A stretch of DNA of 64,000 nt from Apostichopus japonicus (taxonomy: Eukaryota; Echinodermata; Holothuroidea; Aspidochirotida; Stichopodidae), in NCBI RefSeq assembly GCF_037975245.1, contig NC_092580.1, positions 11,065,501-11,129,500 of the forward strand. The letters run 5' to 3'. How positions within the stretch are numbered: position 1 is the stretch's first letter; the number at the start of each line of letters is the position of its first letter. The notes below the pieces were generated by a model. It worked only from the letters and a program-made list of their open reading frames with translations. It ran no database searches and was not told where the DNA came from. Positions 61,592-64,000 of this stretch are shown here, piece by piece. The position numbers and the translations under genes are program-made.

Positions 61592-63617
61592 ATGGGAGGT
61601 AAAGCGTCGACATACGCCTGGAAAGCTGTCTCTCCTATGACAAACTATTTTTATGGCAGTGAAGGTAGCAGTTCCGCGACAACAGTTGAAAACTACCCAA
61701 AGGGAAGATACAAATTTTCGCCCCTCGTTCTGAAGCGCACTGGGTAGGATTTTGAAGAATCTAAGCAATGAAATGATCATACCTAGATTTTTATTTTAGC
61801 TAAGTATATAATGCAATTTAGCATGACTACATAGGCCTGGTACCCATGTGTAGTATATATAGGCCTAGGCTAGCATCATTACACTGACTTAGCCTACAAT
61901 TTACAAAGGCTACAGTAAAAGATATTCCACCTTCGGAAGGTGAATTATCTTTGCTACAGTACAGCATGCCAACACAGTCTTCATAACACTACGCCCAGCC
62001 CTATCTAACGTAAATAATACAGGCATAACCACTGATCTGTACACTAACAGATCAGTGGGCATAACCTGGCCTAGGCTCAGATCTAGGACCACATGAGTCT
62101 TGTGTGATATTGTAAACATGATCTATTGCAAAATATATGCAAATTGCACCACAATGGGGAGGGATAGGGGAAGCATTACAGGGGGAGTCTGTATGACTAC
62201 TTGCTTTGCCATGGCTACACTCATACACAAAAGAAAGAATAATATTTTGCTAAAAATTCATAGGCCTCAGTGTGATTATCCCAATGCCATACTGTATTCA
62301 AATCAGTTGCCAGAGGCTTACTTTATCAGAATACAGTATACAAGCATAATGTTACACTAATCTACCAATTACCATATTTCAACACGTCAATATTAAAATA
62401 AAGAGGCTACCCCAGCACTTTCTCCATAAATGTTGGCATAGAGATGTATTCAGTCAGAATGAAAAATTTTGCCACTTGTAGTGATCAATTCTAATCTTGA
62501 AATTGGTGAGGATGGTATGTGACTGTGGCTAACAAGACCAAATTGCAAGATTATACACAAGCCTTGGTATCTCTCACCTTTTCTTAGATGACTTGAGTGC
62601 AAATCTAGAGGCAGGCTTTTAGGCAACGTTCTAACATATCTCCTGATAAATGCATTCTATACAGTCAAGAAATGAACATGCTCACCCGGGAAGCCCAAAT
62701 GTATCTCTGTCAGTTCTGAAAGTTAGCTATAAATCGAACTCATGTTTCAAGTGTCTTCAAAGACTGGCTGTATATTTACTATTTAACACACAGGCAGTTA
62801 TTTTTCAAGATCTAGCCTAGATTGTTGTTGATAAGCTGAATTGTAGTTTCAGGGAATAATAAATCTGGTATCGCATCCCAAAATGCTACACAAAATGGGC
62901 AAATTACTATACAAGTGCAAAGATACCAGTATTTTTACACGAATACCATAGTATTTTATAATTTACAAATTATGAGTAGTATTTTAAAATTTAATATCTG
63001 TATTTTCTTTTTTACTGATTTGGTCGAAATGAAAGCATTAGCCCTGATTAAGCTCCATGGTTAGATGCATGCTTGCATCTTGAACAAAACAATAATAATA
63101 ACAAAGAACGGGACACCTTTATTTTAGTTTGAATTTTTCCATTCACTCGATCTCCGTCAATGGGGCCAAAAGTTTGAGGCAAAAATACACCGTCCTGATT
63201 GTGTGCTTGTTTATACAATTGTACCAAACCAATTGTAGAGTGAAGGATTTGTTAGTTCATGTTTATAATGGAGTGCATACAGTAGAATGGCTTTAACTAA
63301 TTTATCTGCATGAGGGTGTGTGGCTGTTTTGGAAAATATGGTGGGAATAAAATATATTCCATAATCCTCAATTGGCCACTGATACCACCTCACTGAAACC
63401 ACATCAAGTTTGCCAGTGACCATTCATAATTCATGTTGTCAATCAATACTCCACAGGTAATGTGGTCCCATCACATAATGTCCATACCTCTTTCATCAGG
63501 TCAATGTACTTTGATGAAGACGGCCACCTCGCCCACGAATTCTACATTGAAGTACCGCCCGCCTCTAAGAGTCGTAAAGCCGGGATGAGAAGGATACGAC
63601 GCAACCTGACACCTCAG
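61592..63617 (+). CDS. TUSC2: TUSC2 (FUS1) orthologue, exons 1 and 2 of 3, 3' end outside window
   Basis: TUSC2 is a small myristoylated protein linked to mitochondrial calcium handling and tumour suppression in mammals. Exon 1 is 61592-61743 and exon 2 is 63500-63617, joined at phase 2 (ACT GG then G TCA) across a 1756-bp intron with GTAGGA donor and TTTCATCAG acceptor. Exon 2 ends at a GTAAGG donor. The N-terminus MGGKAS fits the N-myristoylation pattern (Gly2, Ser6). The first exon ends RYKFSPLVLKRTG, where the human protein has a PFVFTRRG-like stretch. Exon 2 encodes SMYFDEDGHLAHEFY and then MRRIRRNLTPQ, closely matching the signature core of TUSC2 (YDEDGDLAHEFYEE and LRRVHKNLIPQ, from memory). 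Intron positions agree with the vertebrate gene. The last exon, about 20 residues, was not found before 64000. The start context is good (CAAAATGG). Confidence 0.92.
61744..63499 (+). other. Intron 1 of TUSC2
   Basis: AT-rich, with several TAGGCCTA octamers at its left end. No other gene or complete transposon seen. Confidence 0.8.
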
Positions 63618-64000
63618 GTAAGGTATCTCACTTTAAGTTGATAATAAGAAGAAAAAAAAGTTGAAAAGGTCTAGGAACAAGTTCATGGTGTACAAACCTG
63701 AAAGCACATTGAAGAGTCTAGAGCTATTTGTACATGGTTCAGCGAAAACAACAACATAAACTCATATTTACAGGCATTGAATGGGTAGAATCAAAAAGGC
63801 AAATGTTGTCGGAGTTTCTTCAAGTTACTAGTACGTGCACAGCAATGAAAGATTTGAACTAATGTTTATGTGCTCCCTAAAGTTAAGTTAATGTACATAC
63901 ACTGGTGGTCCTATTATAACAACAAGCTTATGTGCTTTATCCTTTTTTCTTATCTCCATGTCCAATTTTTCTGCAGTGTGAAATTTAAAAGAGCTAGTAC
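63618..64000 (+). other. Start of TUSC2 intron 2, truncated by the window edge
   Basis: Follows the GTAAGG donor. An acceptor-like TTCTGCAG near 63970-63977 does not continue the frame (TGT GAA ATT TAA), so it is probably not the terminal exon. Confidence 0.6.

Noticed and set aside
63970-64000. Terminal TUSC2 exon at the right edge
   Set aside because: After the CAG the frame gives Cys-Glu-Ile-stop, not the expected conserved C-terminus.

Overview
This is AT-rich nuclear DNA of a metazoan, most likely a marine invertebrate deuterostome such as an echinoderm (possibly a sea cucumber; this is an inference). It has sparse genes, GT-AG introns, long (TA)n microsatellites, poly-G/poly-C runs, and many copies of two palindromic octamers (TAGGCCTA and TGACGTCA). 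I see no bacterial, plasmid or phage features.

Five genes can be supported. (1) A single-exon alpha-1,3-fucosyltransferase (GT10) on + at 4092-5627. (2) A single-exon MYND zinc-finger protein on - at 12740-14209. (3) A single-exon three-Ig-domain membrane receptor on - at 33576-34973, broken by one in-frame TAG (34002-34004) between ectodomain and transmembrane/tail. (4) A spliced small protein on + at 52605-53884, resembling the C-terminal region of SAMD3-like proteins. (5) A spliced TUSC2 (FUS1) orthologue on + from 61592, with exons 1 and 2 in the window and the last exon beyond the right edge. A weak first-exon candidate at 56539 and an orphan reading frame at 59902-60351 are listed with low confidence.

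Most of the rest is mobile or simple-repeat DNA. Three elements have CAGTGGCG-like ends and matching 8-bp target duplications (21260-22548, 41922-43635, 52939-53128), which suggests non-autonomous hAT-type transposons; two of them share an internal block. A fourth hAT-like element (48901-50414) sits inside a (TA)n tract. There is a foldback MITE at about 7065-7375, a perfect 32-bp inverted repeat at 46050-46131, and minisatellites at 1716-1873, 51681-51740 and 55769-55872.

The most striking find is on the - strand at 45839-45945. A tRNA-like pol III promoter (A and B boxes) is joined to a complete hammerhead ribozyme core. Its stem III is only a self-complementary ACCGGU, so it should cleave as a dimer. 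This looks like a SINE/retrozyme-type element that makes self-cleaving RNA. The genes share no obvious pathway; the window looks like ordinary gene-poor chromosome with heavy transposon traffic.
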